A stretch of DNA of 64,000 nt from JAWPMV01 sp038527215 (GTDB taxonomy: Bacteria > Bacteroidota > Bacteroidia > J057), in assembly GCA_038527215.1 (NCBI GenBank), contig JBCBGC010000016.1, positions 17,956 through 81,955 on the forward strand. The letters are read 5' to 3'. A program made the position numbers and the translations under genes. The notes under the pieces were generated by a model, which saw only the letters and a list, made by a program, of their open reading frames with translations, was not told the DNA's origin and made no database searches. Shown one piece after another: positions 25,586 through 35,018 of the stretch (within the stretch, counting starts at the first letter, position 1; the number at the start of each line of letters is the position of its first letter).

Positions 25586-28217
25586 TTATCGACCTTTCTT
25601 TTTCCTTGCCCTTATTTGCCTGTTTTCCGGGCAACTTTCTGCACAATTGCTGGAATGGACCTATGAAGACATCCTGACGGATATTCAGGAGTCAGGGGCC
25701 AACCCAGACATGATCATGGATGGGCAGGGAAACCTGCATGTTTGTTATTGGAAACTGGGCGAAGACCGTTTGGGGTATGGGCGCAGGGACAAAAGTACCG
25801 GCCAGTGGACCCACCAAACCGTAGATCAGGGGGCCAATTTCCAGGGGTTTAAATCCGCCATGGCGCTGGACGCCAGCGGCAAAGTACACATTGCTTATCT
25901 GAAAAAGAGTGGGCTGGAGGCTGAATTGAAATACGCCCACAATATCACTGGAAACTGGATCGTGGAAAGCCCCTTGCCTACGCAAACCCTGGGATTTTAT
26001 GGCTTTGATTTGCTTTCCCCTCGCTTTACCCAACTCTCGCTGGATATCGTCATCCAGGCCAATGGGCAGCCTGCCATTTTATACTTCGACGGACGAGTAG
26101 ATCACTATACCAATTGTCCTTTCCCCATCATCACCGCCTATGATGTCTATGAACTAGACATGAACCTGCTGACCAGGCAGGCTGGAGGGGCCTGGGGCAA
26201 TTACCCTTTCCAGAATATCGCAGATCGCAATCAGGTGGGGTGTATGCCCTTTGGAGATCGCTTTGGCGAATTTTGTCAGCTAAAGCCCGGTCCGAATGGC
26301 GAATATTACGCCCTCACCAACTCCCTGCATAATCACGACCTGCTCTTTTATCGGTCGGCTCCCGGCTCACTCAATAGCTGGACCAAAGTCCTGATTGATT
26401 CCGTGAGCCGCCAACTCAACAACAATGTCAATCCTGGTCAGATATTTCGGGAAGGCTTTGAGTTCCCGGCCATGGAAGTGGTCAATGATACGGGTATTCA
26501 CCTCCTCTATGGAGCGTCGAATTTTTATGGAAAAAATGCGCCGCTGACCAACCGTAAACCCGTCATCTATACCTATTTCAACTCAGATTCTCTGGGCGCG
26601 CCTGGCTATCAGCCCTTTCACCACTCTTTTGGCTTTTTGAATGAGTATCGGAGTTTTTTCTCCCTCTCTACCAAAGGCAATGAAACGGTTTTTGCCTCCT
26701 ATTACCACCAGGAAATCGGGGCGCTCATGGTCGAGACCTCTTTTAATAAAGGCCTGGACTGGACCAAAGATACCGTGGATTTCATCACCACGAATTCCCG
26801 CCTGAATTCGGCGGTCTATCAGGACAGCTTATTTGTCCTGGCCTATAATGGACAAGCCGATGAACTGGCCCTTTATTCCCGCTCCATCAGTGGAGGGGCC
26901 TGGAATGTACAACGTGCCTCGTTGACGGAAGTAAGGGGCGCCAGCCTTTCCTCTGAAATCTATCGCACGCCTACGGATGATGAGGTACATGTAGTTTACA
27001 CCGAGTCATCCGCAGATCAGCTCATGTACGGTAAAAAAGCCCTGGGCAGTTGGTCTCATACGCCTATTGGCTCAGCGGGCAAGGGCTATTTCCGTACCGC
27101 TCTTCATTTGGGAACCAATCAAACTCCCCATGTGGTGTACGCTCAGCTCAATCCGCGGGAACTGGTCTTGGCCACCGAGAATAATGGGATTTGGACCACT
27201 TCCCTGATTGACGATATGGCGCAGGTCGAAGATGTTTCCTTCGAAATATTTCAAAATCAGATCCATGTAGTGTACTACGACATCGCCCAAGGTCATCTGG
27301 CCTATGCCTGGTCTGCCAATGCCCAGGGACCCTGGCTGAAGCAGGTCATCGATAGCACCAGCCAGATCGTGGGGATCAAACCCTCTCTCTTTATGAAAGA
27401 TGATGGGAGCCTGCACCTTTCCTATGTGGACGGCTGGAACTCCCAGGTAAAATATGCCGTGCGTTCAGCCACCGGCATTTGGTCCGTAGAAACTGTTACG
27501 GAACCCTTCAACTATATTCCCAGCTATTCTGATATTGCGATTTCCGACACGGGACAGCTGTCCCTGGCCTTTCGGGACGATAATAATAATACCATCCAAC
27601 TGGCTACCCGCGAAGCCGCTGGAAACTGGACCCTGGAAGAAGTGGTAGGGGTTTCCAACGAGCAGGTAGGCGCGCCGCTGCGCATGCTGTTCGATACCAA
27701 GCACCGACCCTGGGTTCTGTATAATTCTCTGGACCTGCTGACCGAAATCAAACTGGTTCGCAAAGCAGAAAGTGGGAGTTGGACGCAGGTCTCCGTGTTG
27801 AACAATGCCGGCTTCATCGGCAATGTGTTCGACTTCCACCTGATCGAAGATGATTTCTATATCATTGGCAAAAAGAACAAATCTGGTGATGAAGGGCTGG
27901 GCTTGCTATACGCAGAAAATGGCGTTCGGACTTCTCTGGAGGCCAGTCTGGCTGAAGCGTCCTTCCGTATGTTCCCCAATCCCTCATCGGGAAGCCTGCG
28001 CATTCAGTTGGATAACCCCAGCCGGGGGAAGCTGCGCCTGGCCATATACAACCTGAATGGGCAACGCTTGCACCTTATTTCTGACGAGGCGTATGGAGCC
28101 CGTGGACAGCAGCGTTACGAAGCAGACCTTTCTCATTTAGCGCCAGGCATGTATCTGGTGCAATGGCAAGGCGAAACCTTCCAAGTCCAGCGAAAGCTGG
28201 TGCTAATGCCGAAATAA
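25575..28217 (+). CDS. Secreted beta-propeller-like protein with Por-type T9SS sorting domain
   Basis: An 880-residue exported protein with a signal peptide (residues 1-24, ending LSAQ). The body is a long series of beta-rich repeats with recurrent motifs such as HVVY, HIAYL and GxWT/S, like sialidase or BNR-type propellers that compare paired measurements. The last 80 residues (FRMFPNPSSG, AIYNLNGQ, LSHLAPGMYLVQW) are a type A Por secretion signal, directing the protein through the type IX system to the surface or medium. No catalytic Asp-box set is evident. ATG 25575 overlaps the recJ end; the much longer upstream reading frame lies inside recJ and is not a start. Confidence 0.85.
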   Translation: MKLNYRPFFFLALICLFSGQLSAQLLEWTYEDILTDIQESGANPDMIMDGQGNLHVCYWKLGEDRLGYGRRDKSTGQWTHQTVDQGANFQGFKSAMALDASGKVHIAYLKKSGLEAELKYAHNITGNWIVESPLPTQTLGFYGFDLLSPRFTQLSLDIVIQANGQPAILYFDGRVDHYTNCPFPIITAYDVYELDMNLLTRQAGGAWGNYPFQNIADRNQVGCMPFGDRFGEFCQLKPGPNGEYYALTNSLHNHDLLFYRSAPGSLNSWTKVLIDSVSRQLNNNVNPGQIFREGFEFPAMEVVNDTGIHLLYGASNFYGKNAPLTNRKPVIYTYFNSDSLGAPGYQPFHHSFGFLNEYRSFFSLSTKGNETVFASYYHQEIGALMVETSFNKGLDWTKDTVDFITTNSRLNSAVYQDSLFVLAYNGQADELALYSRSISGGAWNVQRASLTEVRGASLSSEIYRTPTDDEVHVVYTESSADQLMYGKKALGSWSHTPIGSAGKGYFRTALHLGTNQTPHVVYAQLNPRELVLATENNGIWTTSLIDDMAQVEDVSFEIFQNQIHVVYYDIAQGHLAYAWSANAQGPWLKQVIDSTSQIVGIKPSLFMKDDGSLHLSYVDGWNSQVKYAVRSATGIWSVETVTEPFNYIPSYSDIAISDTGQLSLAFRDDNNNTIQLATREAAGNWTLEEVVGVSNEQVGAPLRMLFDTKHRPWVLYNSLDLLTEIKLVRKAESGSWTQVSVLNNAGFIGNVFDFHLIEDDFYIIGKKNKSGDEGLGLLYAENGVRTSLEASLAEASFRMFPNPSSGSLRIQLDNPSRGKLRLAIYNLNGQRLHLISDEAYGARGQQRYEADLSHLAPGMYLVQWQGETFQVQRKLVLMPK

Positions 28218-28272
28218 AGTTTCTCTCTTTCAAGGAGAATTCCCTAAGTTCACGCCCTGGAACCTTGCCAGG

Positions 28273-28303
28273 GGCGACGGCCTTCATATGCCCGCCTTTT
28301 TTT
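28273..28303 (+). terminator. Possible terminator before lptB
   Basis: An interrupted stem (GGCG with CGCC, an AC bulge, then GGC with GCC) closes a loop of about eight bases and runs into seven T residues near 28297-28303. It lies 56 bases after the T9SS protein stop. The bulge weakens the call. Confidence 0.4.
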
Positions 28304-28336
28304 CGTAACTTATCAATGTAAAGCTTCCTTCTTTCC

Positions 28337-29065
28337 ATGAAGTTATCGGCAAAGAATTTAGTCAAGAAATACAAGCAGAGAGCCGTTGTAAATGATGTTT
28401 CTCTTGAGGTTAGCCAGGGAGAAATCGTGGGGCTATTGGGACCAAATGGCGCAGGTAAAACCACCAGCTTCTACATGATCGTAGGCCTGATCCGCCCGAA
28501 TGCCGGAAGAATCTGGCTGGACGACCGGGAGATTACCCATACGCCCATGTATAAGCGAGGTAAACTGGGCATTGGCTATCTGGCCCAGGAGGCTTCTGTA
28601 TTCCGGACCCTTACGGTGGAGGAGAACATTCAGGCAGTGCTGGAGATGGGAACCAAGATGACCCGTAAGGAAATCAAAGCTCGAACCGAACAACTGCTGG
28701 AGGAATTTAGCATTACCCATGTCCGTAAAAGTCTCGGGAAAGTATTGTCTGGAGGGGAAAGGAGAAGAACTGAAATTGCCCGGGCCTTAGCCGTTAGTCC
28801 AAATTTCATCCTGTTGGATGAGCCTTTTGCCGGGATTGACCCGATTGCAGTAGAAGAAATTCAAGGGCTGGTGATGGACTTAGTTAAGCGGAATATCGGT
28901 ATATTGATTACGGACCACAACGTACACGAAACCCTCAATATCACAGACAGAGCGTATTTATTGTATGAAGGGCGGCTGAAAATGTCTGGCACTGCCGAGG
29001 AATTGGCCAATAATCCGGAGGCCAGGAGACTGTATCTGGGGGAAAATTTCCAGCTAAATCGATGA
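28337..29065 (+). CDS. lptB: LPS export ABC transporter ATPase LptB
   Basis: A 242-residue ABC ATPase of the LptB family, which powers extraction of lipopolysaccharide from the inner membrane by LptFG. Walker A is GPNGAGKTT at residues 35-43, the signature is LSGGERRR, Walker B is FILLDEPFAGID, and ITDHNV has the switch histidine. The TSFYMIVGL and GIGYLAQE segments are LptB hallmarks. No LptFGC genes are adjacent. Its stop overlaps the start of the GH3 gene in an ATGA, implying translational coupling. Confidence 0.94.
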   Translation: MKLSAKNLVKKYKQRAVVNDVSLEVSQGEIVGLLGPNGAGKTTSFYMIVGLIRPNAGRIWLDDREITHTPMYKRGKLGIGYLAQEASVFRTLTVEENIQAVLEMGTKMTRKEIKARTEQLLEEFSITHVRKSLGKVLSGGERRRTEIARALAVSPNFILLDEPFAGIDPIAVEEIQGLVMDLVKRNIGILITDHNVHETLNITDRAYLLYEGRLKMSGTAEELANNPEARRLYLGENFQLNR

Positions 29066-30582
29066 AACTACTCGTTCACAAAATCGCTAACTGGTTCCTG
29101 AAAAGACGCATGGAGCACATCGAGCATGCGGCCAGGTATCCTCATGAGACCCAGGAACAGTTGTTCCACAGACTCATGAACCGTGGAAAGGATACTGCTT
29201 TTGGGGAAAAGTATGGTTTTGAGGATGAATTAAGTATTGAAACCTTCCGGCAACGGGTGCCTATTTCTGCCTACGAAGACTTTCATCCCTGGATAGAAAG
29301 GATGTTTCAGGGAGAGGCCAACGTGCTCTGGCCGGGTCGCATTGGCTGGTTTGCCAAGTCCTCCGGGACGACCAACGATAAAAGTAAATTTATCCCCGTC
29401 TCTCCCGAGGCCCTGGACGAGTGCCATTTCAAGGCCGGGCAAGACATGCTTTCCCTTTACCTGCACAATAAGCCTGACAGTAAATTATTTGCTGGCAAAA
29501 CCCTTTCCATTGGCGGCTCTCACCAGATCAATAAGCTCAATCAATTTGTGCGCTACGGGGACGTAAGTGCGGTGATTTTGGAGAATCTACCCCGCTTTTA
29601 TGAGCTGGTGCGGACGCCCAGCAAGGCCGTAGCCCTAATGGATGAATGGGAATCCAAGCTGGCAGCCATGGCCAAAGAGGTAGCAGACGAAGATGTTACT
29701 TCCCTGGTAGGCGTACCCACCTGGACCCTGGTTCTGATCCACCGGTTGATGGAGGATCGAGGCATCAGTGATCTGAAGGAGCTTTGGCCTAATCTGGAGC
29801 TGTATTGCCATGGAGGCGTAAGTTTTGAACCCTATCGCGATCAGTTTAAAGCCGTGATCAAGGACCCGGAAATGTCCTATATCGATTGCTACAATGCTTC
29901 GGAAGGCTTTTTTGCGGTCCAACACGAGTTGGACGCCCGGGATATGTTGCTGATGCTGGATTATGGGATATTCTACGAATTCCTGCCTATGGAAGAATGG
30001 GACAAAGAATTTCCCCAAACGGTGCTGCTGCATGAAGTAGAATTAGGCAAGCCCTATGCCCTGGTGATCTCCACCAATGCAGGCCTGTGGCGCTACAACA
30101 TTGGAGACACCATTACTTTTACCGGAAAAAATCCTTACCGCATCAAAGTCAGTGGCCGCACCAAGCATTTCATCAACGCCTTTGGGGAAGAACTCATGGT
30201 GGAGAATGCAGAACTGGCTATCGCCGAAGCATGCCGGGTAACAGGGGCCAAAGTGGACAATTACACGGCCGCTCCCATCTATTTTAAAGGGAACCAGAAT
30301 GGGGGGCATGAATGGCTGATTGAATTCGTACAGCCCCCACAGCATCTGCCTCAGTTTGTGGAGGTGTTGGACGGAACCCTCAAAACCCTGAATTCGGACT
30401 ATGAGGCCAAACGGCAAAAGGACATTGCCCTGACCATGCCGACCGTGCATAGCGTACCCCGTGGTACCTTCCATGCCTGGTTAAAGAAAAAAGGGAAACT
30501 CGGCGGCCAGCACAAAGTACCTCGTCTGGCCAATCACCGCGACTATGTGGATGATATCCTGGCCATGATGGTAGGCGCCTAA
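29062..30582 (+). CDS. GH3-family acyl-acid adenylating enzyme
   Basis: A 506-residue GH3 family protein of the ANL superfamily. Plant GH3 enzymes adenylate small acids (auxin, jasmonate) and join them to amino acids; bacterial members are common in Bacteroidota and largely uncharacterised. The phosphate-binding motif AKSSGTTND lies near residues 98-106, a second nucleotide-binding block is YNASEGFF, and the hinge-side GLWRYNIGDTITFTG is typical. The long conserved C-terminal part contains KHFINAFGEELM and LGGQHKVPR. Coupling to lptB through ATGA suggests an envelope or lipid role, but no substrate can be assigned. Confidence 0.85.
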   Translation: MKLLVHKIANWFLKRRMEHIEHAARYPHETQEQLFHRLMNRGKDTAFGEKYGFEDELSIETFRQRVPISAYEDFHPWIERMFQGEANVLWPGRIGWFAKSSGTTNDKSKFIPVSPEALDECHFKAGQDMLSLYLHNKPDSKLFAGKTLSIGGSHQINKLNQFVRYGDVSAVILENLPRFYELVRTPSKAVALMDEWESKLAAMAKEVADEDVTSLVGVPTWTLVLIHRLMEDRGISDLKELWPNLELYCHGGVSFEPYRDQFKAVIKDPEMSYIDCYNASEGFFAVQHELDARDMLLMLDYGIFYEFLPMEEWDKEFPQTVLLHEVELGKPYALVISTNAGLWRYNIGDTITFTGKNPYRIKVSGRTKHFINAFGEELMVENAELAIAEACRVTGAKVDNYTAAPIYFKGNQNGGHEWLIEFVQPPQHLPQFVEVLDGTLKTLNSDYEAKRQKDIALTMPTVHSVPRGTFHAWLKKKGKLGGQHKVPRLANHRDYVDDILAMMVGA

Positions 30583-30590
30583 AACCGCTT

Positions 30591-31244
30591 TTACTTGAGC
30601 TGGGCAATGACTGTCCTGGCAGCTTTTACCTTATCACCCAACTGTACCTTTACCTCAATATCGGTGGGAAGTAACAGGTCGATGCGCGATCCATATTTGA
30701 TGAATCCGTACTCCTTCCCTTGTTCAACCTGATCACCTTCCTTGATATACCACCGAATCCGACGGGCCAGAAAGCCTGCGATTTGCTTATAGCCGACCTC
30801 TAACCGATCATTTCCTGCCACCATATAGGTCTGTTCGTTCAGGGTTGAGGATTTCGGGTTAAAGGCCATGAGGTATTTCCCTGGCAAATACTCCACATGT
30901 TTCATCACGCCTGTGATGGGATTGCGGTTGACATGCACATTGAGAGGAGACATGAAAATGCTGATTTGCAGCACTTTTTTCTTGAAATATTTCTGGTCTT
31001 CGATTTCTTCGATCACCACCACCTGCCCATCACAGGGAGAAAGTACATGATCAGGATTACTCGCAATCTCAATATCCGGATTGCGGAAAAAATTGAATAC
31101 CAGTCCTATCAGGATCACCCCTAAGCCAGCGAAAATCATCCCCAATACTGGATGGATCCAGTAACCGAGCGCGACCAGAATCAGGACGACGAGGATGGAA
31201 ACGGGAATGGTGGTTTTTCCTTCTTTATGTAACTTGAGGGCCAT
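30591..31244 (-). CDS. psd: Phosphatidylserine decarboxylase family protein
   Basis: A 217-residue short-form phosphatidylserine decarboxylase, which makes phosphatidylethanolamine. Two membrane segments lie at about 13-50. The core has LSPCDGQVV, SIFMSPLNVHVNRNP and the self-cleavage site YGSRID with S186, which becomes the pyruvoyl group; GSR instead of GST is usual in short forms. The gene ends convergently nine bases after the GH3 stop, and starts divergently from the epimerase gene, with a TAnnTTTG element between. Phospholipid substrate is by family. Confidence 0.92.
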   Translation of the reverse strand: MALKLHKEGKTTIPVSILVVLILVALGYWIHPVLGMIFAGLGVILIGLVFNFFRNPDIEIASNPDHVLSPCDGQVVVIEEIEDQKYFKKKVLQISIFMSPLNVHVNRNPITGVMKHVEYLPGKYLMAFNPKSSTLNEQTYMVAGNDRLEVGYKQIAGFLARRIRWYIKEGDQVEQGKEYGFIKYGSRIDLLLPTDIEVKVQLGDKVKAARTVIAQLK

Positions 31245-31258
31245 AAAAGAGATTTGGG

Positions 31259-31266
31259 CAAATATA
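31259..31266 (-). promoter_or_regulatory. Candidate Bacteroidota -7 promoter element for psd
   Basis: On the minus strand TATATTTG matches TAnnTTTG, 15 bases before the psd start codon. A -33 partner is not evident. Confidence 0.4.
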
Positions 31267-31295
31267 ACGAAGGAATTTTACGTTTTTATCATTCT

Positions 31296-31697
31296 ATGAA
31301 GGTAGAACATCTTGGAATAGCCGTGGCTAATCTGGAAGAAGGAGAAGCCCTATATGAATTTCTGCTTCAGGAAAAATCCTATAAGCGGGAAAAAGTAGAG
31401 GGAGAAGGCGTTTTGACGAGCTTTTTCCGGGCAGGGGAGACCAAAGTGGAGCTGCTGGAAGCGACTCGACCAGATTCTCCGATTGCTAAGTTTATTGAGA
31501 AAAGAGGCCCCGGCCTGCATCATATTGCGTTCTCCGTCCCGGATATCCGGGCCGAAATGAACCGTTTGGCAGCGGCTGGGTATCGATTATTGAACCAAGA
31601 GCCCAAGAAAGGCGCTGACAACAAGCTCGTTTGCTTCATCCATCCCAAGGATGGGCAGGGCGTGTTGATTGAACTGTGTCAGGATATAGGGGCGTAA
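31296..31697 (+). CDS. mce: Methylmalonyl-CoA epimerase
   Basis: A 133-residue member of the vicinal oxygen chelate superfamily that interconverts (R)- and (S)-methylmalonyl-CoA in propionate metabolism. Metal ligands are visible as H5 (KVEHLGIAV), the HH pair in GPGLHHIAF, and the glutamate in VLIELCQ near the C-terminus. GAGETKVELLE-type spacing (here RAGETKVELLE) is standard. ATG 31296 is preferred to an upstream in-frame start that would add 14 residues not seen in the family. No mutase is nearby in this window. Confidence 0.93.
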   Translation: MKVEHLGIAVANLEEGEALYEFLLQEKSYKREKVEGEGVLTSFFRAGETKVELLEATRPDSPIAKFIEKRGPGLHHIAFSVPDIRAEMNRLAAAGYRLLNQEPKKGADNKLVCFIHPKDGQGVLIELCQDIGA

Positions 31698-31778
31698 GAA
31701 AAATTCTGCTTTTGTAGGATTAAGTGTACAGAGACAGAGTACGATTTGCTAGATTTGCGCTTACTTTGGAATATCGCC

Positions 31779-34700
31779 ATGCTGCAACATTTTCCCAAAC
31801 ACCTATTATTCCACCTCCTGATGATTCTCGGGAGCTTATCCTGGCTTAATGCCCAGAACCTAAGCACCGTTCCCGCAGATTTCATGCAAAAGTTCGTGGA
31901 TGAACTGGCCTTGATGCCATTGGATGAGCAACAAGCCATTCAGGGTCGGGTGGCCGAACTCAAAAGTCAGGGTTTTACTGACCTGGCCGCGCTGGATGCG
32001 CTCGTACAGGAAGGGCTGATTGATGAGGCCTTACGGACCAAAGTCCTGGCGGTAGCCGAAGAGGTGAGCGCTGAGGAACCAGCGGCGGAAGTAGATACGG
32101 TCTTTATTCCGGAAGAAACCTCCCTGGACGACCGAAAGGAGACCTCCGTTCTGGAAGAAAAACCCAAAATGGCCCCGGGTAGTCGAACCCCCAGCCGAAA
32201 AGCCCCCGCTATCCGGCCAGCCAGCCAGCCAACCCCCAAACCGGCGAGCCAACCCAAACCTAATCGGGTAAATATTTATGGGATGAGCGTATTTGACGAT
32301 ACGACCTATAACCAAAACCTGAGTTTGGCGCCTTCAGATGATTACATCATCGGACCTGGCGACATTTTCAATGTTACCGTGTGGAACTGTAGTGAATTGT
32401 CTGAAAGCCTCAAGGTAAGTGGAGATGGCTCAGTGAAGCGGGATGTACTGGGAAAAATTTATGTAGAAGGCCTGACCTATGCCAAGGCCCGGGAGGTACT
32501 CCGCCGCAAATACCGGACGATGGTTTCCAGTTGCTCCAATATTGAAATCTTTATCGGGCAGAGCCGACGCTATGTGACCGTCAATATTGTAGGGGAAGTA
32601 ATCCGCCCCGGTTCCTATAAATTCAATGCGGCAGTTCCAGCCTTTAATGCCCTCTTCGAAGCCGGAGGGGTTACCAACATTGGGTCCGTTCGCAATATCC
32701 AAATCAAGCGAAACAACCGGGTCATCCAGGTATTGGACATCTATGAATACCTGCTGGAGGGCCAGCAAAATCCCATTTTCCTCCAGGACAATGATTTTAT
32801 CTATGTCCCCATTCAAGAGAAAATTGTGGGGCTGAATGGAGCCGTCATGAGATCCTCTTACTTCGAAATGCGCGAAGAGGAAGGCCTGGAGGATTTGATC
32901 GCCTTTTCCGGAGGCTTGAGAAATGCTGCCCGTCGGGATTTGGCTCAAGTAAGAAGACGAGAAGGCGACCGCTATGTTCTGAAGGATTTTAAACTATCTG
33001 ATTATCTCGATACCGGCCTGGAATTTCCCCTGTTCAGGGAAGACCAGGTTACCATTACCCGGATCCCTGAAGAAGTAAAAAATATCGTATCCATAAAAGG
33101 CAGTGTTTTCTATCCGGATACCTATCAGTTACAACCTGGAGAGCGGGTTTCTGACTTGATCACCCGGGCCGGTGGCTTACGAGACGAAGCCCACAAAAAA
33201 CAAGCCTCCCTGGTCCGCACCATTCCAGAAACCAAAGAGGTGATTTATATCGCCTTGAATTTGGAACAAGTGATGGGTAGTGTCAATGAAGTGGATAATC
33301 CCGTGCTCCAGTATCAGGACGTGCTTGAGATTTATAATGAATCAGATTTCCTGGAGCGGAGGGTGGTAAAGATCGTCGGGGAAGTCAGAAGACCTGGTAT
33401 GTTTCTCCTCAGTCCGACCATGACCCTCAAGGACCTGCTGTACAAAGTGGGCGGTCCTACCATGGATGCAGATTTGAACATCGTAGAGCTGTCGGTGAAG
33501 AAAAATGTGGAAGATGTAGACCAGGATAGGCTCATTTCCGGAAGTGAGGGGGAAGTGGACGAAAACGCCCTCCCTTCCAATGACCCCAATGCCGCTGCTA
33601 ATCCGATGGAAGAAGTCCCAGAACTGGGAGATGAAAATCACCTCATTCGCAGAATCCGAATTAGCGAAAACTGGCAGGATGATCCTACCATCGATACTTT
33701 CCGAATTTTTCAGTTCAATTTTATCAAAATTTACTCTAAATACGATTTCATCTTCACCCGTAACATCTCCATCCAGGGAGCCGTGAAGAATCCTACCACC
33801 GTGCCGCTGCAGCGAGACATGAACCTCAAAGACCTGCTGTACTTCGCCGGAGGGTTGACCCAGGATGCGGATGTGAATGAAATTGAATTGTACCGCTACA
33901 TTGATATCTCGGAGAAGGGCAAATATGGAACCCTGACCCCGGAGCATGAAATTCAACGGGTGAGGATAGAAGAGGACTGGCAAAATGGGCCTGCCACAGA
34001 TTCTATCCTCATGGCGAATTACTATAAAGTAGTGGTTCGATCCGAGCGCGATTTTGTGGAAGAAGCCAGCGTAAAAATTCAGGGCTTGGTCAACCGACCG
34101 GGAGAGTTTCAACTGGTCCCCAATATGACCCTGCTGGACCTGTTTTATATGGCCGAGGGATTAAAAATGCAGGCAGATTTCGAAAATATCGAGCTTTCCC
34201 GCATTGTGGAGGTAACCAATGAGCAGGGAGAAATTGTACCGATTCCCATCAGTGTGCGCTGGATCTCCACCATTCAGGACTGGCAAAAAGACTCTTCGCT
34301 CTTCGATATCAAGCTGAATGCCTACGATCAGGTTTTTGTCCGTAAAAACCCTGAGTTTAAGCTTCAGGAGAAGGTGACCATCTACGGAGAAGTGGAGACC
34401 CCGGGGATTTATCACAAGCTCCATAAAGACGAACGCCTGAGTTCGCTGGTCGGCCGGGCCAATGGGGCCACCGAACTGGCTTACCTGGAGGGTGCAAAAT
34501 TATATCGGAGGAATATTCCCCAACCGGTAACCATCAAACTGCACAAAGCGCTCCGCAATCGTGGGGGCAAATATGATATCCCATTGTTGGAAGGAGACTC
34601 CTTGTTCGTTCCGGCCTTGGTCAATGCCGTTACCGTAGATGGGAACGTATTACAGCCCGGTACCACGGTACTTTTTGAAAGAGACCGCCAAAACTTCAAG

Positions 34701-34994
34701 TACTATGTAAAACTTGCCGGAGGATTTGCCCGGAGAAGTTTGCGCAGAGACTGTACCGTAACCTATGTGGAAGGCACCATGAAGCGAACCCGCCGCTTTT
34801 TATGGATAAAATTCTATCCGAAAGTGGAGCAGGGCGCCCTGATTACCGTGGCCTCCAAACCCGAAAAAGTTAAAAAAGATCGTACAGCCAATGGCGGACG
34901 AAGACTACCGAGGATCAACATCGAAGAAGTATTGGCCAGTATGACGGCCATTACCACCTTTATTCTGCTATTCGAGCAGATCTTGCAACGATAA
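31779..34994 (+). CDS. Polysaccharide export protein with eight SLBB domains (Wza-like)
   Basis: A 1071-residue exporter related to Wza. A signal peptide (about 1-26, ending LNAQN) precedes a helical and Pro/Ala/Lys-rich linker (about 105-170). The Poly_export domain begins near residue 185 (DYIIGPGDIFNVTVWN). I count eight SLBB-like units, each with a G-V/E-x-R/K-P-G or similar turn (VGEVIRPGSY, IKGSVFYPDT, VGEVRRPGMF, IQGAVKNPTT, IQGLVNRPGE, YGEVETPGIY, DGNVLQPGTT). A hydrophobic segment lies close to the C-terminus (about 1048-1064), as in Wza's amphipathic helix. Wza itself has three SLBB-type domains, so this is a much extended form, probably spanning a wider periplasm. The Wzz-like gene follows after 24 bases. 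Confidence 0.87.
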   Translation: MLQHFPKHLLFHLLMILGSLSWLNAQNLSTVPADFMQKFVDELALMPLDEQQAIQGRVAELKSQGFTDLAALDALVQEGLIDEALRTKVLAVAEEVSAEEPAAEVDTVFIPEETSLDDRKETSVLEEKPKMAPGSRTPSRKAPAIRPASQPTPKPASQPKPNRVNIYGMSVFDDTTYNQNLSLAPSDDYIIGPGDIFNVTVWNCSELSESLKVSGDGSVKRDVLGKIYVEGLTYAKAREVLRRKYRTMVSSCSNIEIFIGQSRRYVTVNIVGEVIRPGSYKFNAAVPAFNALFEAGGVTNIGSVRNIQIKRNNRVIQVLDIYEYLLEGQQNPIFLQDNDFIYVPIQEKIVGLNGAVMRSSYFEMREEEGLEDLIAFSGGLRNAARRDLAQVRRREGDRYVLKDFKLSDYLDTGLEFPLFREDQVTITRIPEEVKNIVSIKGSVFYPDTYQLQPGERVSDLITRAGGLRDEAHKKQASLVRTIPETKEVIYIALNLEQVMGSVNEVDNPVLQYQDVLEIYNESDFLERRVVKIVGEVRRPGMFLLSPTMTLKDLLYKVGGPTMDADLNIVELSVKKNVEDVDQDRLISGSEGEVDENALPSNDPNAAANPMEEVPELGDENHLIRRIRISENWQDDPTIDTFRIFQFNFIKIYSKYDFIFTRNISIQGAVKNPTTVPLQRDMNLKDLLYFAGGLTQDADVNEIELYRYIDISEKGKYGTLTPEHEIQRVRIEEDWQNGPATDSILMANYYKVVVRSERDFVEEASVKIQGLVNRPGEFQLVPNMTLLDLFYMAEGLKMQADFENIELSRIVEVTNEQGEIVPIPISVRWISTIQDWQKDSSLFDIKLNAYDQVFVRKNPEFKLQEKVTIYGEVETPGIYHKLHKDERLSSLVGRANGATELAYLEGAKLYRRNIPQPVTIKLHKALRNRGGKYDIPLLEGDSLFVPALVNAVTVDGNVLQPGTTVLFERDRQNFKYYVKLAGGFARRSLRRDCTVTYVEGTMKRTRRFLWIKFYPKVEQGALITVASKPEKVKKDRTANGGRRLPRINIEEVLASMTAITTFILLFEQILQR

Positions 34995-35018
34995 AGGCCT
35001 TAGCTAAGCAACAAAGCT

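Noticed and set aside
33342..34112. 256-codon minus-strand frame inside the SLBB exporter gene
   Set aside because: Shadow of a clear eight-SLBB coding sequence, with no family motif of its own.
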